A stretch of DNA of 50,587 nt from Hyphomonadaceae bacterium (GTDB lineage: Bacteria > Pseudomonadota > Alphaproteobacteria > Caulobacterales > Aquidulcibacteraceae), in the NCBI GenBank assembly GCA_023384105.1, contig JAHDXR010000020.1:1-50587 (forward strand), read 5' to 3'. Both the position numbers and the translations under genes were made by a program. Under the pieces are notes generated by a model. The model made no database searches, was not told where the DNA came from, and saw only the letters and a list, made by a program, of their open reading frames with translations. Below, piece by piece: positions 16,941 through 25,210 of the stretch. Position 1 is the first letter of the stretch, and each line of letters opens with the position of its first letter.

Positions 16941-17984
16941 TCAGCGCTTCGGCGCGGCGGCCCAATAATCGAAATCCAGCACCACGCTCGGATCGTATTC
17001 GCCGGCTTCGTTCTTGAACGGGAAGCCGGCGGCGTTGCGGTTCTTCACCGCGACGAGCCGCAGCCGCAGCGCCCCGGCGGCGCCCAGGTCTTCCTTGTCC
17101 AGCACTTCCGACCATGCATAGAGCGTGTCGCCCGCGAACAGCGGATTGACGTGCCGGCCGCCATTGATCGCCAGCATCAGCTGGGCGTTGGCGAGGCCGT
17201 TGAACGCCAGCGCCCGCGCGATCGAGATGGTCACGCCGCCATAGATCAGCCGCTTGCCGAACCGCGAGTCCTTCTGCGCCAGCGCATCGAAGTGCACGCG
17301 CGCGGTGTTCTGATAGAGCCGCGTCGCCAGCTGATGCTCGGCCTCCTCCACCGTCATGCCGTCGACATGATCGATCTTCTCGCCGACCGCGTAATCCTCG
17401 AACGTGTGCGGCGCGCCCGCCAGCTGCAGATCGTAGCCCTCGAAGTCGAGCCCCGGCGGCAGTAACAGCTCCGCACCCTTCACGAACGGCGCCGGCGTGG
17501 TCGGCGGCGCATCCGTCACAGCCGCGCCCGCGTCGCGCTTGTTCACCATCACCCAGCGCACATAGCTCAAGACGGCCTCGTCGTCCTGGTTGAAGCCGGT
17601 GGTGCGCACGGTGACGACGCCGGTCTTGCCGTTCGAGTTCTGCTTCAACCCGATCACTTCGGAGACGGCGTTCAGCGTATCGCCGGGATAGACCGGCGCG
17701 AGGAAACGCCCCTCGGCGTAGCCCAAGTTCGCCACTGCGTTCAGCGAAATGTCCGGCACCGTCTTGCCGAACACGATGTGAAACACGAGCAGCGGATCGA
17801 CCGGCGCGCCCGGCAGCCCGCAATTCTGCGCGAAACTGTCGGCGCTGAACAGCGCATAGCGCGAGCCGGTCAGCGCGCAGTTCAGCGCCACATCGCCCTC
17901 CGTCACCGTCCGCGGCGTCGCATGCGCGATCGTCTGGCCGGCGCGGAAGTCCTCGAAGAAATTGCCGGGATTGGATTTGGTCAT
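16941..17984 (-). CDS. mch: Mesaconyl-CoA hydratase (beta-methylmalyl-CoA dehydratase)
   Basis: A 347-residue double-hotdog MaoC-type hydratase. It begins KSNPGNFFEDFRAGQTIAHATPRTVTEGDVAL, the start typical of mesaconyl-CoA hydratase of the ethylmalonyl-CoA pathway, and its length fits that enzyme. The enzyme interconverts mesaconyl-C1-CoA and beta-methylmalyl-CoA, a step in acetyl-CoA assimilation without isocitrate lyase. Two hotdog halves lie at about residues 10-160 and 185-340. A CoA ester lyase gene on the same strand lies just upstream, which supports the assignment. Other pathway genes (ccr, ecm, mcd) are not in the window. Confidence 0.85.
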   Translation of the reverse strand: MTKSNPGNFFEDFRAGQTIAHATPRTVTEGDVALNCALTGSRYALFSADSFAQNCGLPGAPVDPLLVFHIVFGKTVPDISLNAVANLGYAEGRFLAPVYPGDTLNAVSEVIGLKQNSNGKTGVVTVRTTGFNQDDEAVLSYVRWVMVNKRDAGAAVTDAPPTTPAPFVKGAELLLPPGLDFEGYDLQLAGAPHTFEDYAVGEKIDHVDGMTVEEAEHQLATRLYQNTARVHFDALAQKDSRFGKRLIYGGVTISIARALAFNGLANAQLMLAINGGRHVNPLFAGDTLYAWSEVLDKEDLGAAGALRLRLVAVKNRNAAGFPFKNEAGEYDPSVVLDFDYWAAAPKR

Positions 17985-18000
17985 GTTCTCTTTCTCTCAC

Positions 18001-18159
18001 CTCTCCCCCGTGAGGGGGAGAGGTCAATTCGCTGCAAGCGAATTGGGTGAGGGGTGGGGTTCAGGATGGAGTGCTGCGTTAGAGGCCCGCTTTGTCCTGC
18101 ACGCCGCCCCCTCATCCGGTCGCTTCGCGACCACCTTCTCCCCCTCGCGGGGGAGAAGG
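18001..18159. repeat. Repeat family C: paired CCCCC/GGGGG hairpins
   Basis: Two hairpins about 110 bases apart: CTCTCCCCC-GTGA-GGGGGAGAG at 18001-18022 and CCTTCTCCCCC-TCGC-GGGGGAGAAGG at 18134-18159. Related hairpins occur at 12242-12261 and 39495-39514. This occupies most of the gap between mch and the CoA lyase gene and may uncouple their transcription. Confidence 0.7.
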
Positions 18160-18163
18160 AACG

Positions 18164-19039
18164 CTAACTTGCCATAGCCCCAATCGCCTCCGCCACCGCG
18201 ACTACGCGCTTGGCTTCTTCCAGGTGCAGCAGCTCGGTCATGCGCCCGTCCACCTTGATCACGCCCTTGCCGGCGTTTTCCGGCAGCGCGAAGGCGGCGA
18301 TGACGGCGCGGGCGCGCGCTACTTCCTCTTCGGTCGGCGCGAATACGGCGTTGGCGGTTTTGATCTGGCTCGGGTGGATCAGCGTCTTGCCGTCGAAGCC
18401 GAATTCGAGCCCCTGCTCGCACTCGGCCTTGAAGCCTTCGGCATCGGCGATGTCGTTGTAGACGCCGTCGATCGCTGTCAGCCCTTCGGCGCGCGCCGCC
18501 GTCACGGTGAGCGCCATCGCGGCGTGGAAGGCGGCGCGGCCCGAACTGGCGCGGGCGCGCGTTTCCTTGGCCAGATCGTTCAGCCCCATGACGAAGCACG
18601 AAAGCCGCGTGCCGTTCGCCGCGGCGGCGATCTCGGCGATGCCGAGGATCGCGCGCGGCGTCTCGATCATCACCCAGAGCGTCGCGTCCTTGGCGAAGCC
18701 CGCCCTGGTCATCGCCTCGTCGAGCGCGCGCACCTGATCGCCGCTCTCGACCTTGGGCGCGAGCATGCCGTCCGGCCGGGCGGCGCCGGCGGCGGCGATG
18801 TCGTCCTGGCCCCAGGGCGTCGACAGCGCGTTCACGCGGACGATCACTTCGCGCTTGCCGTAGCCGCCGGCTTTCACCGCCGCCGCCACCTGCTCGCGCG
18901 CCTGCTCTTTCGCTTCGGGCGCGACGGAATCTTCCAGGTCCAGCAGCAGCACGTCGGCGGCGAGCGTCTTGGCTTTCTCCATCGCCTTGGTGTTGGCGCC
19001 CGGCATATAGAGGCAGGTTCGGCGTGGTCGTGCGGTCAT
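18164..19039 (-). CDS. CoA ester lyase, HpcH/HpaI-CitE family
   Basis: A 291-residue TIM-barrel protein of the citrate lyase beta/malyl-CoA lyase family. Visible motifs are RRTCLYMPGANTKAMEKA, the metal/CoA region LLLDLEDSVAPEAK (residues 32-45), VIVRVN, the WVMIETPRAILGI strand, and FDGKTLIHPSQI. Next to mesaconyl-CoA hydratase it is most likely (S)-malyl-CoA thioesterase (Mcl2) or a malyl/beta-methylmalyl-CoA lyase (Mcl1). The compact N-terminus and length of about 290 look more Mcl2/CitE-like. The sequence alone does not settle lyase versus thioesterase. It is divergent from pdxY, 62 bases away. Confidence 0.8.
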   Translation of the reverse strand: MTARPRRTCLYMPGANTKAMEKAKTLAADVLLLDLEDSVAPEAKEQAREQVAAAVKAGGYGKREVIVRVNALSTPWGQDDIAAAGAARPDGMLAPKVESGDQVRALDEAMTRAGFAKDATLWVMIETPRAILGIAEIAAAANGTRLSCFVMGLNDLAKETRARASSGRAAFHAAMALTVTAARAEGLTAIDGVYNDIADAEGFKAECEQGLEFGFDGKTLIHPSQIKTANAVFAPTEEEVARARAVIAAFALPENAGKGVIKVDGRMTELLHLEEAKRVVAVAEAIGAMAS

Positions 19040-19101
19040 GATCGTCTCGGGGATGGTGGGAGGAACGGCAATCGCCTACATGAGGCGCAAGGTCTAGCCG
19101 C

Positions 19102-19935
19102 GTGAACACGATTTTGTCGATCCAGAGCCAAGTCGCCGGGGCGCGCGTCGGCAATTCGGTCGCCGCGTTCGCGATGGAGCGGCTTGGCGTGCGCGTGATG
19201 CAGCTGCCGACCGTGCTGCTCGGCCGGCGCCCGGACCACGGCCCGCCCGGCGGCGGCGTTATCGCTGCGGAAATGCTGGCGTCGATGATCGAAGCGCTCG
19301 CCGCCGACAGTCTGCTCGGCGAGGTCGACGCCGTGCTTACCGGCTATGTCGGCGCGGCCGACCAGGCGCCGGTGATCCTCGATTGCGTCGCGCGGGTAAA
19401 AGCCGCCAATCCGAAGGCGATCTTCGTCTGCGATCCGGTGCTGGGCGACGAGGGGCGCACCTATGTCAAGGACGCCGTCGCCGAGGCCGTGCTCAACAGC
19501 CTCTGCGCCCGTGCCGACTGGCTGACGCCGAACCTCTACGAACTCGGCCTCATCACCGGCGCGCCGCTCGACGGGCTGGCCGCCGCGCGCGACGCCGCCA
19601 AGCGCATCGGCAAGCCGGTGCTGTGCTCCTCGATCCGCACCGCGCTCGGCCTCGGCAACCTGCTCGCGGCGCCGACGGGCGACTGGTTCTGCGAGACCCC
19701 GCGCCTGCCGCGCGCGCCGAAAGGAACGGGCGACCTGCTCTCGGCGCTTTATGTGGCGCGGCGCGTGCGCGGCGATGCGCTGGCGATCGCGCTCGAAGGC
19801 GCCACCGGCGCCGTGTACGACATCATCGTCCGCTCAATGGCGGCCGAAAGCGAAGACCTGTTGTTGCCGGAGGCGCAAGACGTGCTCAACGATCCCGTCA
19901 CTTGGCCGCGCGCGCGGTTCACGGAGCTGGCATGA
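19102..19935 (+). CDS. pdxY: Pyridoxal kinase
   Basis: A 277-residue ribokinase-superfamily kinase, PdxY/PdxK type, phosphorylating pyridoxal in vitamin B6 salvage. It begins with ILSIQSQVAGARVGNSVAAFAMERLG, the substrate-binding start of this family. The GYVGAADQAPVI, DPVLGDEG (residues 111-118) and TPNLYELGLITG blocks follow, and the catalytic KGTGDLLSA is at 207-215 with Asp211 as the base. Length is normal. Its stop overlaps the ATG of the downstream serine hydrolase, so the two are translationally coupled. Confidence 0.93.
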   Translation: MNTILSIQSQVAGARVGNSVAAFAMERLGVRVMQLPTVLLGRRPDHGPPGGGVIAAEMLASMIEALAADSLLGEVDAVLTGYVGAADQAPVILDCVARVKAANPKAIFVCDPVLGDEGRTYVKDAVAEAVLNSLCARADWLTPNLYELGLITGAPLDGLAAARDAAKRIGKPVLCSSIRTALGLGNLLAAPTGDWFCETPRLPRAPKGTGDLLSALYVARRVRGDALAIALEGATGAVYDIIVRSMAAESEDLLLPEAQDVLNDPVTWPRARFTELA

Positions 19936-21044
19936 TGGCGCAAGGCTATGTTGCGCCGGGCTTCGAGCGGGTGCGCGGAGCATTCGACGAACAGCTCGCG
20001 AGAGAGGAGCTTGGCGCGGGCTTCGCCGCGATCCGCGACGGGCAAGTGATCGTCGACATCTGGGGCGGCTGGACCGACCGCGAACAGACGCGGCCCTGGG
20101 CGCAAGACACCATCGTTCCCGTGTACTCCACCACCAAGGGCGTGGCGGCGCTGGTGATGGCGCTGCTGCACGATCGCGGCGACCTTGACTACGATGCGCC
20201 GGTCGCGGCGCTGTGGCCGGCCTTCGGCGCGCACGGCAAGGACAAGGTCACAATCGCGCAGGCGCTGGCGCACCAGGCCGGCGTGCCGGGCTTTATCGAC
20301 CCGATCGATCCCGATCTGTGGCTCGATCCGCCGGCCTGCGCCGCGGCGATCGCCGCGCTTGAGCCGCTTTGGCCGCCGGGCAGCGCCAGCGGCTATCATC
20401 CGCTGACCTGGGGCTACATCGCCGGCGAGATCGCCCGGCGCGCAACGGGCCGTTCGCTCGGCGCGATCCTGCGCGAAGACATTTGCACGCCGCTGGGCAT
20501 CGACTTCCAGATCGGCACGCCGGAAAGCGACCATCACCGCGCCGCGGAGATGAAGAAGCCCACGCGCGCCGGCGCGTTCGGCGAGATCACGCCGCCCCGC
20601 AAAGCCGCATTCTTCACCAAGTGGGCGGCGCCCGTGCGCGGCTCGACGCAATGGCGCAAGATCGAGATTCCCTCCGCCAACGGCCACGCCACAGCGCTCG
20701 GCGTCGCGCGGCTTTACGAAGCCTACGCCGCGGGCGGCATCATCAATGGCGCGCGCGTGCTCACGCAGGAAGGCTTCGATGCGCTGACGCGGCGCATCTG
20801 GTTCGGCGACGATCTGGTGCTGCCGTTCAAGATCGACTGGCGCGCCGGCGTCATCGGCAATTCGAACCGCATCTACGGCCCGAACGCCGAAGCGTTCGGC
20901 CATTCCGGCGCCGGCGGCTCGGTCGGCTTCGGCGATCCGGCGGCCAGCGTCTCCGCCGGCTACGTGATGAACAAGCAATCGCACCATGTCATGGGCGATC
21001 CGCGTTCGCTGAAGCTGATCGAGGCGCTGTATGCGTGCCTGTGA
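19932..21044 (+). CDS. Serine hydrolase, beta-lactamase/EstB-like family
   Basis: A 370-residue class C beta-lactamase-like esterase. The nucleophile motif STTK is at residues 66-69 and the second catalytic motif is YHP around Tyr155. A late HSGAGGSVGF segment corresponds to the KTG-like region. There is no signal peptide, so it is probably a cytoplasmic esterase or amidase, not a resistance enzyme. Two adjacent ATGs (19932 and 19935) overlap the pdxY stop. The first gives a four-base ATGA coupling. A functional link to B6 metabolism is not evident. Confidence 0.88.
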   Translation: MMAQGYVAPGFERVRGAFDEQLAREELGAGFAAIRDGQVIVDIWGGWTDREQTRPWAQDTIVPVYSTTKGVAALVMALLHDRGDLDYDAPVAALWPAFGAHGKDKVTIAQALAHQAGVPGFIDPIDPDLWLDPPACAAAIAALEPLWPPGSASGYHPLTWGYIAGEIARRATGRSLGAILREDICTPLGIDFQIGTPESDHHRAAEMKKPTRAGAFGEITPPRKAAFFTKWAAPVRGSTQWRKIEIPSANGHATALGVARLYEAYAAGGIINGARVLTQEGFDALTRRIWFGDDLVLPFKIDWRAGVIGNSNRIYGPNAEAFGHSGAGGSVGFGDPAASVSAGYVMNKQSHHVMGDPRSLKLIEALYACL

Positions 21045-21052
21045 CGCGCCGA

Positions 21053-21970
21053 TCAGACCGCTCGGGCGCGGCGCAGCGTATCCCAGGCGAAGAAGCCGAG
21101 GCCAGCCCAGATCAGGGCGAAGCTCACGCCGCGCAGGAACGTGAACGGCTCGCCGAAGGCGATGCCGGTGGCGAATTGCAGCGACGGCGCCAAAAACTGA
21201 AGCAGGCCGAGCGTGACGAAGCTCACCCGCCGCGCGCCGAACGCGAACGCCATCAGCGGAATTGCGGTCACCGGGCCGGCGACGGCGAGCAAGACGGCCG
21301 TGCTCCAGTCCGAAGCGAACCCGAGCGGCGCGTCGGCCGCCGTCCATACCAGCAAGCCGACGGCGAGGGGCGTGAGCGCGAGACTCTCGATCAGCAGGCC
21401 GACCGCCGCCGGCGCCGGCGCGCGCTTGCGGATGACGGCGTAGGCCGACCACGTGCCGCAGAGCGCCAGCGCCGCCCAAGGCGGCGCGCCGACCGCAACG
21501 CCCTGCACGATCACGCCGACGAGCGCGAGCGCCAGCGCAACCGTCTGCGGCGTGCTGATGCGCTCGCGGAAAAACATGACGCCGACCGCGACCGCCACGA
21601 GCGGCGCAAGAAAATACGCCAGCGCCGACTCGATCACGCGCTCATGCAGAACGAGATAGACGTAGAGCCCCCAGTTCACGAAAATGAACAGCGCCGAGAG
21701 CGTGAGCGTGCCGAGCAAGCGCGGCCTGAACGCCGCGGCGATCTCGCGCCAGCCGAGACGCCAGCCGCTCATGATGAATACGGCGATGAAGGCCGACGGC
21801 GCGGCCCACAAGATCCGCTGCGCAAGCACTTCGCGCACGTCGACCGCGGAAAGCAGCTTCAGATAGAGCGGCAGGAAGCCCCAGATGACGTAGGCCGACG
21901 CCGCAGCGAGAAATCCCGCGCGGCGCTCCGCCTCGGATGGGCTTGCCGTGATCGGCGCGGCCTCGCTCAC
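21053..21970 (-). CDS. EamA-family transporter, RarD-like (GTG start)
   Basis: A 305-residue drug/metabolite-superfamily permease with about ten helices. RarD-family features are present: AYVIWGFLPLYLKLL at the first helix, NWGLYVYLVLHERVIESALAYFLAPL in the middle, and FGARRVSFVTLGLLQFLAPSLQF near the end. RarD proteins are predicted exporters, and substrates are mostly unproven. The start is placed at GTG 21970, which overlaps the upstream GNAT stop as GTGA. Any more upstream start would read through the acetyltransferase gene. Confidence 0.85.
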   Translation of the reverse strand: MSEAAPITASPSEAERRAGFLAAASAYVIWGFLPLYLKLLSAVDVREVLAQRILWAAPSAFIAVFIMSGWRLGWREIAAAFRPRLLGTLTLSALFIFVNWGLYVYLVLHERVIESALAYFLAPLVAVAVGVMFFRERISTPQTVALALALVGVIVQGVAVGAPPWAALALCGTWSAYAVIRKRAPAPAAVGLLIESLALTPLAVGLLVWTAADAPLGFASDWSTAVLLAVAGPVTAIPLMAFAFGARRVSFVTLGLLQFLAPSLQFATGIAFGEPFTFLRGVSFALIWAGLGFFAWDTLRRARAV

Positions 21971-22398
21971 GAGACGGCGCGCCCGTACGGCTTCGGATTG
22001 CGGATCTGCATGAAGCGCTCCGGCGCATCGAGCGGCGTGAAACCGAGCGGCGCATAGACGCCGTGCGCGTCCTTCGTGCCGAGCAGCCAGCGGCGCGGCC
22101 CTTGTAACTCGGGATGGTCGAGGAAGGTGCGCACCAGCGCGCGGCCGAGCCCCCTCCCTTGCTTGCCCGGCAGCACGATCACGTCGCACAGCCAGGCGAA
22201 GGTGGCTTTGTCGGTGACCAGGCGCGCGAAACCGATCAGCTTGCCCTTGTCGTCGCGCGCGACCGCGCACATCGAGTTCGCGCACGCGCGCGCCACCGTC
22301 TCGCGCGGAATGCCGGGCGACCAGTAAGTCTCGCGCAGCACCGCATGGATGGCGTCGATGTCCGTTTCCGACGGCTGTTCGATGGCGATGCGCGGCAT
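21967..22398 (-). CDS. GNAT family N-acetyltransferase
   Basis: A 143-residue GNAT. The acetyl-CoA pyrophosphate-binding motif appears as GKQGRGLGRALV. The helix-strand core FAWLCDVIVLP and the terminal DAHGVYAPLGFTPLDAPERFM are characteristic of a widespread small GNAT group. The acceptor substrate is unknown. The ATG at 22398 is favoured, because upstream residues are unlike the family. Its stop overlaps the RarD-like start by four bases, implying cotranscription. Confidence 0.85.
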   Translation of the reverse strand: MPRIAIEQPSETDIDAIHAVLRETYWSPGIPRETVARACANSMCAVARDDKGKLIGFARLVTDKATFAWLCDVIVLPGKQGRGLGRALVRTFLDHPELQGPRRWLLGTKDAHGVYAPLGFTPLDAPERFMQIRNPKPYGRAVS

Positions 22399-22507
22399 GT
22401 CGTCCCCTCGCGCGCTAGATAGGAAGTGCGCCGCGCCAGCGCATCGTAAGAACGACGAACGCGCGTACACTTTTTGTAACAACTGATGTCAACAAAATTC
22501 ACAGAGA

Positions 22508-22591
22508 ACCGCCGGCTTCCAGCCGGCAACCTCGTTTCATCCTGCAAACCGCTTGAAGCTGAAACGAGGTTGCCGGCTGGAAGCCGGCGGT
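22508..22591. repeat. Palindromic element, family B, copy 1: perfect 32-base arms
   Basis: A perfect 32-base inverted repeat (22508-22539 with 22560-22591) separated by a 20-base loop. The arms contain CGCCGGCTTCCAGCCGGC followed by AACCTCGTTTCA. A second copy with the same layout and a loop matching at about 17 of 20 positions lies at 41946-42030. It sits just beyond the asd stop and could also work as a transcript end. Confidence 0.9.
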
Positions 22592-22607
22592 CCTCTTGAG
22601 CTTTATC

Positions 22608-23639
22608 TCACGCCGCCTGCAGCCGTTTGAACAGGCCTTTGTTCAGCATCAGCTCGGCGATCTGCACAGCGTTCAGGGCGGCCCCCTTGCGCAGGTTGTC
22701 GCTGACGCACCAGAGCGCGAGTCCGTTCTCGACCGTCGTGTCCTCGCGCACGCGGCTGACGAACGTTGCGAACTCGCCGACGCATTCCACCGGCGTGATG
22801 TAGCCCTCGTCCTCGCTGCGGTCGACCAGCATCACGCCCGGCGCCTCGCGCAGGATCTCCTGCGCTTCTTCGGCCGTGATCGGGCGCTCGAACTCGATAT
22901 TGACGGCTTCGGAGTGACCGACGAACACCGGCACGCGCACGCAGGTGGCGGTGAGCTTGATCGCCGGATCCAGGATCTTCTTGGTCTCGGCCATCATCTT
23001 CCACTCTTCTTTGGTGTAGCCGTCCTCCATGAACACGTCGATGTGCGGGATGACGTTGAAGGCGATCTGCTTGGTGAAATGTTCTTTGACGATTTCGTCG
23101 GCGACGTAGAGCTTCTTGGTCTGTGTCCAGAGTTCGTCCATGGCGTCCTTGCCGGCGCCGGAGACGGATTGATAGGTCGCCACCACCACGCGCTTGATCC
23201 CGGCGCGGTCATGCAGCGGCTTCAGCGCGACGACGAGCTGCGCGGTCGAACAGTTGGGGTTGGCGATGATGTTGAGCTTGTCGTAGCCGTGCACGGCGTC
23301 CGGATTCACTTCCGGCACGACCAGCGGCACGCGCGGGTCCATGCGCCAGGCGCTCGAATTGTCGATCACGACCGCGCCGGTGGCGCCGATCTTCGGCGAC
23401 CATTCCTTCGAAACGGCGCCGCCCGCGCTCATCAGCACGAGATCGACGCCGGAGAAATCGAACGTCTCGAGGTCCTTCACCTTGAGCGTCTTGTCGCCGT
23501 AGCTGACCTCGACGCCGACCGAGCGGCGCGACGCCAAGGCGATCACCTCGTCGGCCGGGAACAGCCGCTCCTCAAGGATGGTCAACATTTCCCGGCCCAC
23601 ATTTCCCGTGGCGCCGACGACGGCTACGCGCAAACCCAT
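22608..23639 (-). CDS. asd: Aspartate-semialdehyde dehydrogenase
   Basis: A 343-residue enzyme reducing aspartyl phosphate to aspartate semialdehyde with NADPH, feeding lysine/diaminopimelate, threonine and methionine synthesis. The NADP-binding GATGNVG is at residues 9-15, the nucleophilic Cys130 is in NIIANPNCST, and the SVSGAGKDAMDELW segment and the VPVFVGHSEAVNIEF active-site stretch follow. Length and start are normal. It is flanked by a GNAT gene upstream and the palindromic repeat downstream. Confidence 0.97.
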   Translation of the reverse strand: MGLRVAVVGATGNVGREMLTILEERLFPADEVIALASRRSVGVEVSYGDKTLKVKDLETFDFSGVDLVLMSAGGAVSKEWSPKIGATGAVVIDNSSAWRMDPRVPLVVPEVNPDAVHGYDKLNIIANPNCSTAQLVVALKPLHDRAGIKRVVVATYQSVSGAGKDAMDELWTQTKKLYVADEIVKEHFTKQIAFNVIPHIDVFMEDGYTKEEWKMMAETKKILDPAIKLTATCVRVPVFVGHSEAVNIEFERPITAEEAQEILREAPGVMLVDRSEDEGYITPVECVGEFATFVSRVREDTTVENGLALWCVSDNLRKGAALNAVQIAELMLNKGLFKRLQAA

Positions 23640-23714
23640 GTAATGCTCCTCGAAGGGTCCAAGATGTAGCTTGCGCCGGGCCCAGCCGCCAGCCGAGCCC
23701 GGCTCAAGTCTCAG

Positions 23715-24329
23715 TTAAGCGGCGACGGCCGCGCGATCGCCGACATCGCGCCCGGCGGAGGCGCCGGCATAGGCCATGCGCTTGCACAGCGCGCTTTCCC
23801 CGCGCGCCAGCGAGAACATCGGCTTGACCTCGCCGGTACAGGCAAAGCCCGCCTTCTCCAGCACGCGGCCCGACGCCGGGTTGTCGACGAAGTGGCCGGC
23901 TTCGAGCCGCCCGAGCGACCTGGCGTGCGCCACGAACGCCTTCAGCGCTTCGGTGGCGTAGCCCGCGCCCCAGTACGGGCGGCCGAACCAGTAGCCGACC
24001 TCGAAGCAGGCGCCAGGCGCCAGATGCGCCAGCGCCTCCTCTGGCGCCTGATGCCCGACACCCGGCGCCCGATGCGCGCCGATGCAGCCGATCAGTTCGC
24101 CGCTCGACACGCGCTCGATCCCATAGACGAACTCCTCGCCCAGCGGCTTGCGCGCCGCGAGCGTCATGATCCAGCCTTCGGCGGCGACCGGCAGATAAGG
24201 AAGCGGCGCGCGAAGGATCATGCGCGCAACGGCCGGATCGCCGCAGAGCTGGGCCACGCGGCGCGCATCGGCGATGCGCAGTCCACGCAGCTTCAGTCTC
24301 TTGGTTCCGATCTCTTCCACGTTACGCAT
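23715..24329 (-). CDS. GNAT family N-acetyltransferase, RimJ/RimL-like
   Basis: A 204-residue GNAT. The start TKRLKLRGLRIADARRVAQLC and the GYWFGRPYWGAGYATEALKAFVAHA acetyl-CoA-binding block are typical of the RimJ/RimL-type branch that modifies protein N-termini or small amines. ENPASGRVLEKAGF-type residues (here DNPASGRVLEKAGF) close the fold. The ATG at 24329 was chosen over 24401, because the extra residues come from a hairpin region and are not family-like. Confidence 0.87.
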   Translation of the reverse strand: MRNVEEIGTKRLKLRGLRIADARRVAQLCGDPAVARMILRAPLPYLPVAAEGWIMTLAARKPLGEEFVYGIERVSSGELIGCIGAHRAPGVGHQAPEEALAHLAPGACFEVGYWFGRPYWGAGYATEALKAFVAHARSLGRLEAGHFVDNPASGRVLEKAGFACTGEVKPMFSLARGESALCKRMAYAGASAGRDVGDRAAVAA

Positions 24330-24374
24330 GCGCCGAGCTCCTTCTTGGCTCTCGAACGCGCGGGGCATGAAGAA

Positions 24375-24400
24375 TGGGGCGCCTTGATCCGGGCGCCCCA
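24375..24400 (-). terminator. Terminator-like hairpin after rpmA
   Basis: On the minus strand TGGGGCGCC pairs with GGCGCCCCA across an eight-base loop, followed by ATTCTTC. It lies about 65 bases past the rpmA stop, a plausible end for the rplU-rpmA transcript. Confidence 0.5.
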
Positions 24401-24412
24401 CGCATGTTCTTG

Positions 24413-24458
24413 GGAACCGGATCGCCCTGAGTGTCAGGCGATCCGGGAAACTGGTTCC
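24413..24458. repeat. Large interrupted palindrome between rpmA and the GNAT gene
   Basis: CCGGATCGCC (24417-24426) pairs perfectly with GGCGATCCGG (24437-24446) over a ten-base loop. The flanks GGAACC (24413-24418) and GGTTCC (24453-24458) also pair. It lies immediately past the rpmA stop, so it may form the mRNA 3' structure together with the following hairpin. Confidence 0.7.
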
Positions 24459-24466
24459 GTTCTCGC

Positions 24467-24736
24467 CTATTCCGCGGCCACCGCGAGCGGTGCGATGGAT
24501 ACGTACGTGCGGCCGTCGCGTTTGGTCGCGAACTGCACCTGGCCCTGACAGAGGGCGAACAGAGTGTGGTCGCGGCCAAGGCCGACGTTCGAACCGGGAT
24601 GGAATTTGGTGCCGCGCTGGCGCACGAGAATCTCGCCGCCGTTGACGGTCTGGCCGCCAAAGCGCTTCACGCCGAGACGCTGGCCCTGGGAGTCGCGGCC
24701 GTTGCGCGACGAGCCGCCTGCTTTCTTGTGCGCCAT
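24467..24736 (-). CDS. rpmA: 50S ribosomal protein L27
   Basis: An 89-residue L27, starting [22 protein letters not shown] with the conserved N-terminal tail that reaches the peptidyl-transferase centre. The [22 protein letters not shown] core follows. There is no N-terminal extension of the kind cleaved in Firmicutes. It follows rplU by 16 bases in the normal rplU-rpmA operon. Confidence 0.98.
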   Translation of the reverse strand: MAHKKAGGSSRNGRDSQGQRLGVKRFGGQTVNGGEILVRQRGTKFHPGSNVGLGRDHTLFALCQGQVQFATKRDGRTYVSIAPLAVAAE

Positions 24737-24752
24737 GACTAGCTTCTAAACC

Positions 24753-25064
24753 TCACTTGCCGCCGATGGCGGTGATCTTCACGTGGCTCTCGGTCTGACG
24801 GTGACCGAGCTTGCGGCGATAGGTGTTGCGGCGGCGCTTCTTGAACACCGTGACCTTATCGCCCTTCTTGGTCTCGATCAGCTCGCCAGTGACGGTGACG
24901 CCCGAGAGATCCTTGCCGAGCTTCACGGCGTCGCCTTCGCCGGTCATCAGCACCTGGTCGAAGGTGACCTTGCCGCCCTTCTCAGCGGCCAGCTTCTCGA
25001 CGACGATCACGTCATCCTTAGCCACCCGGTACTGCTTGCCGCCCGTCTTGATTACCGCGAACAT
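24753..25064 (-). CDS. rplU: 50S ribosomal protein L21
   Basis: A 103-residue L21, which binds 23S rRNA and helps early 50S assembly. It starts MFAVIKTGGKQYRVAKDD and ends with the RRRNTYRRKLGHRQTESHVKITAI signature. The ATG at 25064 gives the standard length. An in-frame ATG at 25079 would add five residues. It is first in the rplU-rpmA operon, with its promoter in the 146 bases between it and the TIR-muramidase gene. Confidence 0.98.
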   Translation of the reverse strand: MFAVIKTGGKQYRVAKDDVIVVEKLAAEKGGKVTFDQVLMTGEGDAVKLGKDLSGVTVTGELIETKKGDKVTVFKKRRRNTYRRKLGHRQTESHVKITAIGGK

Positions 25065-25210
25065 CGGACCGTCTTCCAAACCTTAAGCGCGCCCGGACGC
25101 AGCTCGCCCGGGCGGGGAGCGGCGATATAAGGGACGACGGGGGCCGCCGTCAATGCGGGTGCGGGACGTTTTTGCGGCCCCCGCTACCGCCTGCTAACGC
25201 AGCTTCCGTT

